From Globodera rostochiensis (taxonomy: Eukaryota; Nematoda; Chromadorea; Rhabditida; Heteroderidae): a DNA stretch of 64,000 bases. The translations under genes and the position numbers were made by a program. Positions 36,763 through 46,249 of this stretch are shown here, in pieces. Below the pieces are notes generated by a model. That model worked only from the letters and a program-made list of their open reading frames with translations, made no database searches and was not told the origin of the DNA. The stretch's first letter is position 1. Each line of letters starts with the position of its first letter. The DNA is taken from assembly GCA_018350325.1 (NCBI GenBank), contig JAEVLN010000032.1, forward strand, positions 62,001 through 126,000, in the 5' to 3' direction.

Positions 36763-39700
36763 CTAAAACTCATCGGTAATTTTGAACTTGAAGATTGGTC
36801 CAAAATTCGCTTCAACTTTATCGCCAGAGTAATACAACGTAACGCACGGAAACAATTCGGCGGCAGAATCGACTAACAAATCGGTAGTTTCTGCAAAGCA
36901 AATAAATTAGTTGAGCAAAAAAATTTACAAATTTAAGTGTATTTTTTTAAATGAAATTGTCCATTAATTTTTATTCTTTTTTCTCACCCAAACGCTGCCC
37001 ATTTTTTGTGTAAATGATTTGGCGAGTTGCCAAATCCACGCCGCAGCCGATGACGTCGCCAACGCCAACCGAAGGCTTTCCAGTGATGCAAGGACGTCCA
37101 TATCTGTGGGAACATCCCCCAACCGCGTGACCCCAAAAATTGCCATCGCCTTCGTATCCGTAAGTGCCTGTGCAACCTCCAGCCCAATCGTCCAGTGGCA
37201 TTTGTTTTGTCGCAAGTCCAATGTGGACACGGCTAAATTAATTTTTTTTAAAGGAAAATGCTTCTAAAGCATTTCGAAGCTCAATTATTTATTTATTTAA
37301 CTTACTTTCCTTTCTCCAAGATGGTCACTTCGTAGTAGAAAATGCCGGATTTTGGAATTGCCAGTTCGGCGAGGACAGAGCGCCACTCTGAAACGAAGTA
37401 CATTATTTTTTAATAGAATAATATTTACTCGAATTCTCCCCATTATGTTGAAAAATCAATCGATCGGGCCCAATGAACGCGAGTTGGTCGTGACATGCAG
37501 CGGAATTCCATCGATTTTGAGGGGTTAGTCCTAAGAAATATTATTTTAGCAAATTTCTGATTTTTCTATATGCAATAAATACTGAGTATATCACTTTGAT
37601 AGGTAAACGGAAGGGTGACCGCCTGTAACAGCACGCCTATTAGTTGGGAATTGCAGCTGGTACTGCTCGGGCAGACCGGCATTTCTCGGTGGCGCCTATC
37701 GGCACCGCCGACCCCCAAGAGTTAAGTAGAATTTACAAAATTCTCCTTTTTGAAAAATTTCTTAACAAAAATGAAGTAAAAACGTGGAAATGCACTCCTA
37801 AAAAACGAGCATTTTTTTGGAAATTTTTTTAGTAAAATGCAATAAAAAGAAAAAATCCCTAAGAATCGATTTCCCCCTACCCACTGTCGAAATTTTTTAC
37901 TAGGCACGTCCCTTGAGTAGAGCACTTTGATAGGCAAAAAGATGTCTCTTAACTTTTCATGTCGGCGAGATACAAATTCTCGAAGCCGCCGGTTGCGCCA
38001 AAATCCCCCAAAACCGGATAACTATCGTTAAGGTTTAGACGGGGCATGAAAGTTTTCTTTCAATTGATTTTCTGTAACAAAATCATTCAAAATGCTGTTA
38101 GTTGCTTTCATTGTCTTTACATGCACTTTGAATCTTTTTAAAGACATTCTTATTTTATTTACTTTTTGAAGATGGGGGGGGGGATTTAATTCGTGTTCGA
38201 CATGTGCAAAACCCGAGCTCGAATTCGTGTACCACGAACATTTTCATCCTAGAAGACATCGTATTGTTGAATTTTAACTGAAAAAAACTCAGATTGGATT
38301 TTCTTCTCATCGTATGCACGATGCTCGTAAATACGATGAGATGCCGTGAAAACAATGAATTGAAACAGTTTTTTTACACGATATGATGTCTTATCGGAGA
38401 TACGACGGAAATTGAAATAGGCCCCTGGAGTATTGCATATAGAAAACTCAGAAATTTGCAACCGCTTTTAAGATTTTTTTTTTCATAACCAAATTTCGAA
38501 AGCTTAAAGAATCTGTTTTTTTAGAAAAAGAATGGCACAAAAGTTGTAAAATATGCGCATGCCCTCTATTTAGCCTACCCGATTTGTTCCAGGCACGTCC
38601 ATTAGTTGGGAATTGGAGCTTGTAAGGCTCGGGTAGAGCGCGGTCCGGACGAGAATAGTGCAAGTACAGCACAATGTTGAGCTTCTCGGCATCAGTCAAC
38701 ACTCCGGACAGAACTGTCAAGACCGTATTTTAATCCAAAAGAAATAAAAAGATCCCTAAAAAGGTTCCAACCAATATTGTCACGAAAGTCATCTTGTGAA
38801 ATGAGGGGAAAACGAATTTTGAAAAGTGCCGGGCCGAGCATTGCGCGTCGGTTCGCAGCCGAAGGCTCTTTCCCATTTTGATGGCATTTTTCATCCGCCC
38901 AGCGAAGTGCCTAATTAAACAAATTAAAATAATTTAAATTTGTTTTTTATTTTTTATAAATTTACGGCATTCCAAATTGCAATTTCTTCGCTGATCATCA
39001 ACTCGTCACGGTCCAGAATATCACACAATAATTTCTGATCAATTTGCAAAAACTCTTCCGAGAAGATCAAAGCGCCCGCATTCTGGTCGATGTGCTCCAA
39101 ACAACGGCGAGCAAAGTCCCAAAATAATAAAATAATTAATTATGGTTATTTAAAAAATTACAATACAATTTATTTATGATTAAAATCAGTTACAATTGTT
39201 CCCCACCTCTTCAAGAATGCGAGTCTCGTCAAACGCGAAGAAAATATTGCTCAGCTTCGATATGGGAAAGTTCAGACACGAATTGACAAGTTCAGGAAGA
39301 TCATATTTTTTAGCTTAAATTAAAAATTTGAGAATTTAAAAATCGGCAAAAATTTTCTGACCGGCATAAAGCACAGAAATTGCATTGTCCCCGTTCAGCC
39401 CGCTCACATCGTCCGCATAAATAAAGCTGAGCATCGCCTTGAACGCCCCCACCTCCACGTCGGTCACCTCCACGGGTTTAGTCTCTTCCGAAGGGTCTAA
39501 AAAATTCGTTAATTAAAAAATCGTTAATTTTTTTTTTGGCTTACCGGCATTTTGAGCATCAAAAGGGAACATTGCCTCAAAAACGTCGGAGGCCGCTATC
39601 AGAATCGCTTTATGTGCTGGCAGAAGCTTAAAAAAGTGAAATATAATTAATAAAAGTAATTATTTAAAGTTTAATTGAAATATCATTAATTTAAGTAATT

Positions 39701-39850
39701 GAAATATCATTAATTAAAGTAAATGTTTCACTATTTTTCAAAACTCGCCTCCTTTTCGTCTCCTCCCCCCACCAAAAAGTGAACGTCCGCCCCATTGCCC
39801 GTGTCCAGCAAATATTTAATACGGCCGACCACAGAATTTGGTTTTGGCAT
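36763..39850 (-). CDS. BTB-BACK-SPRY protein without signal peptide, 11 exons
   Basis: Exons in transcription order: 39749-39850, 39545-39626, 39362-39496, 39207-39313, 38966-39118, 38772-38910, 38579-38713, 37429-37530, 37306-37387, 36988-37232, 36763-36890. They join in frame to 469 residues and TAG. The start [18 protein letters not shown] leads straight into BTB ([26 protein letters not shown]), then BACK ([27 protein letters not shown]), then SPRY ([37 protein letters not shown]). No hydrophobic leader, so probably intracellular: a CUL3-adaptor candidate in the nematode. Intron 1 is GC-AG. The BACK exon starting 39118 has TTTTGG before it and no AG acceptor. The intron 38578-37531 is long and contains a duplicated exon remnant and a hairpin repeat. 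If the BACK exon is skipped or mis-spliced, the gene would be impaired. Confidence 0.8.
37618..37680 (-). pseudogene. Duplicated exon remnant inside an intron of the BTB-BACK-SPRY gene
   Basis: On the minus strand this reads CTGCCCGAGCAGTACCAGCT and CAATTCCCAACTAATAGGCG, the 3' half of the exon that encodes LPExYxLQFPTN, followed by GCGGTCACCCTTCCG. It is cut on its 5' side by the hairpin repeat at 37687. The intact version of this exon is at 38579-38713, so the remnant is an extra partial copy. Confidence 0.75.
37687..37710 (-). repeat. GATA-loop hairpin repeat, copy 5
   Basis: CGGTGGCGCC TATC GGCACCGCCG. It sits precisely at the break in the duplicated exon, followed by CCCCCAAGAGTTAAGTAGAATTT, the flank type also seen at 48552. 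Confidence 0.85.
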
Positions 39851-39892
39851 TTCACGAAATTATATTTTTAAAAGCGTCTGGAAAAAAATAAT

Positions 39893-39975
39893 AAAAATAA
39901 TCTTTTGCCCGCAGAAATGCAATAAAAATTGATAATTTCCAAAAGCAAGCTCTAAAGATTAATTTTCTTGACTAA
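39893..39975. repeat. Inverted repeat pair, left arm part 1
   Basis: CTTTTGCCCGCAGAAATGC, TAATTTCCAAAAGCAAGC and CTTGACTAATAATTA match 44198-44312 in reverse complement. It begins about 43 bp upstream of the start codon of the minus-strand BTB gene, while the other arm ends just before a plus-strand exon at 44321. The arm continues at 41549 after inserted transposons. Confidence 0.75.
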
Positions 39976-40430
39976 TAATTAGGGCTAGCATTTTATGCAC
40001 ATGCATATTTTGGCATTTTGCAAAAAAATTAGTGATCTTAGCAAGAAAAATTTGATTTATTTCATTTTTCTTAAGAAATTTTTTGAAAAAAGCGCAAAAT
40101 AATCACAAAAATTCAAAAAAGGCGCCAAAAGACTTGAAAATTTGGAAATATCTCATCAGTAGGGCCGCGATTTATATGGATAAAAAATCTCGAAATATGG
40201 CCATAAAATATGGATGAAAAATTGCATAATATGGACCAGGGATGGGAGCCGACGACCTCAAAAAATTTCGGAAATCGGAATTCCGAGGCCTTTAAATTTT
40301 CGGAAATCGGAATTCCGAGGCCTTAAAATTTTTCGGAAATCGGAATTCCGACCCTAAAAAAGTCGGAAATCGGAAGTCGGAAATCGGAAAAATTTTTCAA
40401 CAAAATTAACTTATTTAAAAAAATTTTTCT

Positions 40431-40454
40431 CGGCGGCGCCTATCGGCACCGCCG
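40431..40454 (-). repeat. GATA-loop hairpin repeat, copy 6
   Basis: CGGCGGCGCC TATC GGCACCGCCG, preceded by AAAAAAATTTTTCT and followed by ATACCTCCTTCC and CGCTTAACAAAATAATTTTAG. Confidence 0.85.
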
Positions 40455-40630
40455 ATACCTCCTTCCTCCTCCCGCTTAACAAAATAATTTTAGAAAATCG
40501 AGGGCAAAAAAAATTTTTCCAAATTGTCATCAAAAATCAAAAGGATTTTTAATCGGGGCAAATTAAAAAAAGTTTTAAAAATTGTTTCCACTACTATAGA
40601 TGTCCAAAGAAAATGAGGAAAAATAATTGC

Positions 40631-40690
40631 ACATCGAGGATCTGAACCCCAACAAATCAATCCCTCTACCGCTCACCACTAAACCACCAT
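40631..40690 (-). ncRNA. tRNA-derived (SINE-like) sequence
   Basis: On the minus strand an A box TGGTTTAGTGGTGAGCGG is followed about 30 nt later by a B box GGGGTTCAGATCCTC. The T arm pairs (GGGG/CCTC with one G:T). No acceptor stem closes, so a functional tRNA is unlikely. A tRNA-derived short element is the simplest reading. Confidence 0.5.
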
Positions 40691-40771
40691 AAATGCGAAA
40701 TGTAGCTCAGAAAAGTGGTTGAATTTTTATCCCGGTTAATCCCGGTCCAACCGAAATTGAGACTGGGGAGT

Positions 40772-40795
40772 CGGCGGTGCCGATAGGCGCCGCCG
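40772..40795 (+). repeat. GATA-loop hairpin repeat, copy 7
   Basis: CGGCGGTGCC GATA GGCGCCGCCG, followed by AGAAAATTTTGGG and TATTTGTTAAGAAATTTGC, the flank shared with the copy at 22699. Confidence 0.85.
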
Positions 40796-40896
40796 AGAAA
40801 ATTTTGGGTTTTTGATGACTATTTGTTAAGAAATTTGCAACCAAAATTGAAAAAAAAACGCTAAATTTTTGAATTTTTTAGGAGAAATGAAGAGGT

Positions 40897-40922
40897 CCGG
40901 TGGCGCCGATAGGCGCCACCGG
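40897..40922 (+). repeat. GATA-loop hairpin repeat, copy 8 (fully paired)
   Basis: CCGGTGGCGCC GATA GGCGCCACCGG has 11 perfect base pairs. Relative to other copies both arms changed together (C:G to T:A), a compensatory difference. Followed by AGATTTGTTAAGAAAA. Confidence 0.85.
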
Positions 40923-41548
40923 GAAATTTTTTTGAGGATCTTAACGAGATTTGTTAAGAAAAGTGGGGCCGAAAATTATCGATTTTTCCGAAAATTTCCG
41001 ACTTTTTGCTCAAAATTTCGGAAATCGGAACTCGGAATTCCGGGGTCTCAAAAAATTTCGGAAATCGGAATTCCGACCATCCCTGGACCAAATATGGACG
41101 CAAAATATGGACGAAATATGGATAAAAAAATTTAAATATGGCAGAATTTTTAGTCGCAAAAAAGTCAATTTTTAGGGGTGCATTTTTTGAAAAAGTCGAT
41201 CCTTAGGTGTCTATTTTTCGTTTTTATTGCATTTTTGTTAAGGAATTTTTGAAAAAATGGCGAAATATGGAAAACATAGATTATAAAATGGGCTCTAGAA
41301 GCTCCAACCAAAGTTAAAAACACTATTTATGGCATTTATACGCTGTTCCGAGTGCGCAAAAAAAAATATGGTCCATATAAATCGCGGCTTTACTCATCAG
41401 CAATTTTAAATGAATTTGAAGAATTTTGGGGAAATTTTATATTGAATTTGGAAAAATTTATGTATATATTTTTTCATTTTGGTGCATATTTTATGCGCAT
41501 AATTCAAGATTTTATAATAAAAATCGGATTTTTCCCCCAAGAAAGAGG

Positions 41549-41820
41549 AGGATTTTAACTGAAAGTCGTATTTGTTCTAACTGCGAAAGACGTAAGTTAC
41601 GTTGGAATACGCCGTAATCAGAACATGGTCTCAGGTACATATTTGAATAAAAAAGTTAGCAAAAAGAAAACGGGCGACGGACCAAAGAGAATGAATAAAA
41701 ATGAACAAAAGAAGGGAAAGAGTTAGGTATTTGTGTGTTGTTATGCACGCATTTGCGCGTTGTCTACCTAATCAATAAATCGATTGATGATGAGAGAAGG
41801 AAAGGAAATGGGAGGTCAGA
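41549..41820. repeat. Inverted repeat pair, left arm part 2
   Basis: GAGGATTTTAACTGAAAG, TTGTTCTAACTGCGAAAGACG and, after an insertion of about 160 bp, CATTTGCGCGTTGTCTA and GATGATGAGAGAAGGAAAGG match 44083-44195 in reverse complement. The insertion (about 41591-41752) holds no recognised gene. Confidence 0.75.
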
Positions 41821-41914
41821 GAAGCAAAATAGCAGTGTTGGGCGACGGAACGAACCCCCCCTCCCCCCCCCCCCCCCCCCAATTCGGTGAAAGAAGTAGA
41901 AATAGAAAAAACGG

Positions 41915-42876
41915 CAGGATGACATTTCGCCCACGCGACATTTCGCCCACCGACATTTCGCCCACGCGACATTTCGCCCACTAACCCAAAATACGACATT
42001 TCGCCCACTAAGCAAAAAACGACACTTCGCCCACGCGACACTTCGCCCACGCGACATTTCGCTCACTAACCAAAAATACGACATTTCGCCCACTACCAAA
42101 AAATACGACATTTCGCCCACGCGACATTTCGCCCACTAAGCAAAACCGCAAATTTTAGTGGTATTCTCCGACCCGACACTTCTAACCCTCGAAAAACCCC
42201 GACTCGAGGTCGGAGATAACATACACTCCTAAAGATCATTAGCGAGTGACAAATTCTTTGATGTTGCATACTTTTTGACAAAAAAGATATTTTGTTCGAA
42301 CCGAGTGAGTGCAAACCACTATTTTTACCTTTCTTCTTCCTCTAGTCACGTGCGTTCCCCCATTAAAGGGACATTTTTAATAAATTTCAAAAACTTTTTA
42401 AATTAAAATGCGAGCAAAATGAATTTTTGAATTAATTTTTCATCTCTGAATTTTACTTCAATTTTCTTAACAAGGATTCCGGGCCCCCTCCCATTCACAA
42501 AATCGCAAAACTTTAGCTTAGCTAAGCTTCATCTCGACAAGAGCTTTCGAATGGTTTTTAATTTGTTTGAATCGGGTAAGCTTGAAGCCACGGTAGCCAA
42601 TTATAGAAGTATGTATTTATGTAATTATGCTAATCGATGAACTTTATCGACGAAACTACGTATTTTGCTTAGTGGGCGAAATGTCGCGTGGGCGAAATGT
42701 CGTATTTTTTGGTAGTGGGCAAAATGTCGTATTTTTAGTTAGTGGGCGAAATGTCGCGTGGGCGAAGTGTCGTTTATTGCTTAGTGGGCGAAATGTCGTA
42801 TTTTGAGTTAGTGGGCGAAATGTCGTATTTTGGGTTAGTGGGCGAAATGTCGCGTGGGCGAAATGTCGGCGCCCCG
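41915..42876. mobile_element. 962-bp element with inverted GACATTTCGCCCAC arrays
   Basis: Starts CAGGATGACATTTCGCCCAC and ends in CGAAATGTCGGCGCCCCG. Arrays of GACATTTCGCCCAC(GC or TAACCCAAAATAC) occupy 41921-42145, and their reverse complement fills 42668-42868. AAAAAACGG flanks both sides (41906-41914 and 42877-42885), a candidate 9-bp target duplication. The middle (42150-42660) encodes nothing recognisable. A non-autonomous element: 9 bp fits Mutator-like elements, or hAT if the first A is chance. Confidence 0.8.
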
Positions 42877-42889
42877 AAAAAACGGTAGA

Positions 42890-44080
42890 GGACAGTATGG
42901 CCAATTGAGTCTGGAGATACAAAATGGACTATAGTGTATGAGTAAGTGGATTATATTGGCCAAAAACACTTTATTCTTCATACTTCTAGGACTTTGAACA
43001 AAATTATATCAAAAATTAGGCACATTCATTCATCTTTGGGAATTAATCTTTTTTTATCATAAATTTGAATATTTTATTTGGGCAAAATGTTGACTCAAAA
43101 TTGTGATGAGAACAGAAAGAATTCGATGCACATTTTTGACTTTAATGAAGAAATGTCAAATTTGTTGTCTTTTGGTGCCCATTGATGCTTTGTGCTTACC
43201 TATTTCGGCCCTTTTTCGGAAAACTTCTAAAGAAAAATACACCTAAAAATCGTTTTTTCAATTTCCGAAAATTTTTCTCTACTTTGAAAACTAATTGGTA
43301 TTTTCCAAAAAAGGGGGGAGCGTATAAACTTAACTATTACCGCAAAATGTACTCCAATGACGATTTTTTCGTTTCCAAAAAAGCACCCCTAAAATTGATT
43401 ATTGGAATATGAGACATTGTTTGTTTTTTGCCCTATACTCTTGCAAACTTCAACAGTTGAGCGCAATTAGTCAGGCGATTCAGAGACAGATTATGTTTTT
43501 TAATTTTTTGTTAAGACTCCATCTCTTCCTTCCCGCAATTGATCAAATTGCTGAACGAATTGAAGCGCCGGCTGAGATTTGCTCGAGAAAATAAATTTAA
43601 CGGGGCAAAGACGTAACAAATGATGGTGCAAGAAATATGTGAAGAATAAAGCGTTTTACTCAATTTGAAGCTTAAAATCTTTGGGTGGGAAGAAGATAAA
43701 GTTCACCAGCAGCAGAAGAATCGGCCGTCCTGCTGCCCTTTCTTTCGCCCATTCCTCCCTCCACTACCCTTTTCTTTGGGTCGCCGTTTTGCTCAAGGCA
43801 TTCGATTTGAATGCAAAAGTGCCCTCCTCTGAATTTTTTGTGTACAAAAATGCCTTAGATAAGGCTGAGGAGGGCATCAAATTCAGCATTTAAAAGAGGG
43901 CAGACATTTAATTTTGCCCATTTATTTATAAATACGAGAATCTGACAAATAAGGGCGGCAACCTGTCAATTCATTTTGGTCTCAACCGCCTTTTCATCGA
44001 TAATACAAAAATTTCACATTTAGGGAATTTCGGGATTTTTGTGGTTTCGGAATATCGGGTTACACTGCTATTTTGCTTTT
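42890..44080. other. Repeat-rich spacer, no gene supported
   Basis: 43025-43200 is the reverse complement of 62460-62640. 43270-43345 resembles 62395-62470 in direct orientation (AAACTAATTGGTATTTTCC, G-run, TATAAACTTAACTA). A 70-codon frame at 43681-43893 has no splice logic or recognised domain. Confidence 0.55.
43025..43200 (-). repeat. Dispersed repeat, copy A
   Basis: Matches 62460-62640 (inverted), 50660-50760 (same orientation as here, partial) and 51500-51590 (inverted, partial). Shared words include GGGAATTAATCTTTTTTT, ATCATAAATTTGAATATTT, CAAAATGTTGAC and GTGATGAGAACAG. Confidence 0.75.
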
Positions 44081-44082
44081 GA

Positions 44083-44312
44083 CTTCCCATTTCCTTTCCT
44101 TCTCTCATCATCGATCGATTATTGATTGATTAGACAACGCGCAAATGCGTCTTTCGCAGTTAGAACAAAGCCGATTTTCAGTTAGAATCCTCAACTTAAT
44201 TATTAGTCAAGAACAATAAATCTTTAGGGCTTCCTTTTGGAAATTAAGTTCGGGGTTTAAAGGAACATTTTCGGCTTTTATTGCGTTTCTGCGGGCAAAA
44301 GATTAATTTCTA
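44083..44312. repeat. Inverted repeat pair, right arm
   Basis: Reverse complement of 41549-41820 plus 39893-39975, without the transposons and the 160-bp insertion that split the left arm. This uninterrupted arm shows the ancestral form. It ends about 9 bp before the ATG at 44321. Confidence 0.75.
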
Positions 44313-44320
44313 AATTGCCA

Positions 44321-44496
44321 ATGTTTTCAGAATATTTGTGGCCAACTTTGACTAATTTGGCCCCTTCCGAACAATTGCGTCTTTTGCGTGCCCGAATTGC
44401 CCAATTGGAACGCCAACAAACGATCAATTCACCAGCCTGTTCAAGTGCCAGTTTCGATTTGCCGGCAGCAAAACGTCGAAGAACAAAAAGGCCGGG
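44321..44496 (+). CDS. Possible first exon, coiled-coil and basic tail
   Basis: ATG at 44321 opens a frame of 58 codons up to a GTATGT donor. It has a leucine-rich helix (LAPSEQLRLLRARIAQLERQQ) and a basic tail (AAKRRRTKRPG) that could act as a nuclear signal. No second exon could be joined: the next 300 bp contain only repeats and then a minus-strand exon. The inverted repeat shared with the BTB gene promoter lies directly upstream. Family not recognised; could be a gene fragment. Confidence 0.4.
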
Positions 44497-44808
44497 GTAT
44501 GTTATTAATACTATATTTAGTTTGTTTGATTTAAAAATTTAAATAAAACCATTGAAGGGAATGAATCAACTGAAGGGAGAACTGGGAAATGGTAGGGGAA
44601 TTGTGTGGTAGCCAGAAAACATTTTCGAGGGGGGGGGGAGAGGGGTGGATGGTCCAAAACTGCAGAAAAATGGACCAAAAACTGCATCGTGGGTGAGCAA
44701 AAAAAGATCAAAAAAGTTAGAAAATTTTGGTTTATGCTAAAGCAAATTTGTGTTTTTAATTGATTAATTCTTTATCCATAGAAATATCAAAATATACAAA
44801 ATATGCAC

Positions 44809-45040
44809 TCAAATGCTTCTCGAATTCGAGTTCCCGATTTCCGGAACATTTGCCGCGGCATTCTCTTCCACAGAATGTCCATCGACAGAATTTGGATGAA
44901 ATTGCTGCCGTTTAAATTGTTTTTTCCAATTACACAAAGTGCGTGATCCAATTTTGAACATTTTGGCAATGTTTTCGTCACTAATTTTAGGATTTTGGTC
45001 CTTAATTTCATAATAACGTTTCATCAATTCCTTTTGTTCG
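44809..45040 (-). CDS. Last exon with helix-turn-helix DNA-binding region
   Basis: After the acceptor CCCCCACAG, a frame of 76 codons runs to TGA at 44809-44811. It starts EQKELMKRYYEIKDQNPKIS and continues with ENIAKMFKIGSRTLCNWKKQ, a homeodomain-like/Psq-type helix-turn-helix as in transposases and their domesticated relatives. The rest is a short acidic tail. No upstream exon could be joined within 200 bp, so it is a partial gene or a transposase remnant. It faces the exon at 44321 tail to tail. Confidence 0.5.
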
Positions 45041-45342
45041 CTGTGGGGGTATTTATGTTTTTTAAATTAAAAAATTCTTCCATTTTATTTTGACAAATTA
45101 ACCTCTGAATTTAGGAGCTAAATATTATTTAGCTCTGATAAAAAAATTCGATGAAATTAATATGACAGCCCACAAATGAAATGGGCATTCACATAAATTA
45201 TTACTTTAATAATTTGCCTAAAGCTTTTGAACCGAGACCAAATCAATATTCTTGACATCATCTTTATTTTATAAAAAATGGCGAAATTTGTGTATAGCAA
45301 AATGAAAAAATTTTAAAATCAATGAATAAAATTGGACTCTAA

Positions 45343-45450
45343 TCAGGGCTGTACGCAATCGGATTTTGTTGCGGACAATCCGCAATACGCAATCTCGAAA
45401 AAAAATCCGCAACCCCCAAAAAAAGCTGCATTTCCGCGATCCGCAATTTT
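45343..45450 (+). repeat. CGCAATCCGCAA motif repeat
   Basis: Starts CAGGGCTGTACGCAATCGG and repeats GCGGACAATCCGCAATACGC and GCGATCCGCAAT. CAGGGCTG matches hAT-like ends; the right end is not found. Confidence 0.6.
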
Positions 45451-45847
45451 GAAAAATTTTTCGTACTTTATTTGTAAGGACTTCTCTAGAAGAAACCAAT
45501 ATTTATTCAACAGAAAATCCACTCAAAAGACAATCTTTTCCGAAGATCATCTGAAATAAGGCCAGCTGTTCAAAAAAAAAGTCTCTCGCTTTCTGAGCTC
45601 GTTGCAGGCGAAAGAAATTTGCGCACTACTTTGCTGACAAATGAGAAACAATTAAAAATTTATACATTCTACCTACTATTTAAATTAAATTACTTGTGGT
45701 ATTCAAAGAAATAATAATTGGCGATGGAAGATTTTCTGACTCATCCTGTAGAATGGCATCCGATTTATCAGAAGATGAAGAAGGCAAGCAAAATGCTTGT
45801 GGAAAGGCTCTTTTGAGGGGATTTGCACTTTGAAGTAGGGTCGCCGC

Positions 45848-45972
45848 CGGGGGAGGGGGGGGGGGAAACCGGGGATCCCCGGCCATTTTCATCCCCGTTC
45901 CCCGGTTTGCTCATCCCCGAGAACAGGGATCCCTGGTTTGTCCGTCCCCGGTATCCCCGTCCTCTTTTGGCA
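45848..45972 (+). repeat. GGGGATCCCCGG motif repeat
   Basis: Reiterated CCGGGGATCCCCGG, TCATCCCCG and TCCGTCCCCGG. The related block at 50235-50335 ends GATGAAAATGCACCCCTAAAG. Confidence 0.7.
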
Positions 45973-46012
45973 TTTCACAAATTTGTATTTTTAGGGTAAC
46001 AAGTAGGGTTGC

Positions 46013-46085
46013 ACGGAACCGGGACGGGATTTCCCGGTTTTTTCAGGTCCCGGTCGGGACCGGGACTAAATTTACACCCCTAATG
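46013..46085 (+). repeat. Micro-element TAGGGTTGCAC to ACACCCCTA
   Basis: About 73 bp starting TAGGGTTGCACGGAACCGGG and ending AAATTTACACCCCTA, with GGGACCGGGAC motifs in both orientations between. The ends are imperfect inverted repeats, so it may be a minimal internally deleted hAT-like element. Confidence 0.6.
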
Positions 46086-46139
46086 ATGGCAGCATCGACC
46101 GACAATTTCAACCATTTTTACTGATGTCTCCCAATTATG

Positions 46140-46200
46140 TCGATGGCCTAGTGGTTCTACTTTTGGTGAGTCTTATGTTACGTGGTGGGTTCGAACCCGC
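46140..46200 (+). ncRNA. tRNA-derived (SINE-like) sequence
   Basis: A box TGGCCTAGTGGTTCTAC at 46144-46160 and B box GGTTCGAACCC at 46188-46198. The T arm GTGGG/CCCGC pairs with one G:T. The D and acceptor arms do not close, so a working tRNA is unlikely. It lies about 45 bp from the left end of the hAT element. Confidence 0.55.
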
Positions 46201-46249
46201 TTGAGTGTAAGCACTTATTATTTGTTTTCCCATCTACTCGAATAGGCAT

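Larger units (their letters stand above)
40237..41085. mobile_element. Nested element with GGAAATCGGAATTCCGA arrays
   Basis: Begins CAGGGATGGGAGCCGACG and ends GACCATCCCTG, inside the ATATGGAC array of the host element. Both ends carry arrays of TTCGGAAATCGGAATTCCGA. TGGACC flanks both sides, so the exact ends are ambiguous by a few bases. It contains three GATA-loop hairpins and a tRNA-like sequence, and no transposase. Confidence 0.75.
40160..41392. mobile_element. hAT-like non-autonomous element with 8-bp target duplication
   Basis: Left end TAGGGCCGCGATTTATATGG at 40160. The right end at 41372-41392 is its reverse complement with 19 of 21 positions matching. Flanked by CTCATCAG at 40152-40159 and 41393-41400, a perfect 8-bp direct repeat. 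Subterminal arrays of AAATATGGA(C/T) lie inside both ends (40185-40236 and 41090-41145). No transposase is present; the middle is another inserted element. 8-bp duplication and TAGGG ends fit the hAT superfamily. Confidence 0.85.

Noticed and set aside
40160..41392. Autonomous transposon
   Set aside because: No transposase frame inside; the interior is another element plus hairpin repeats.
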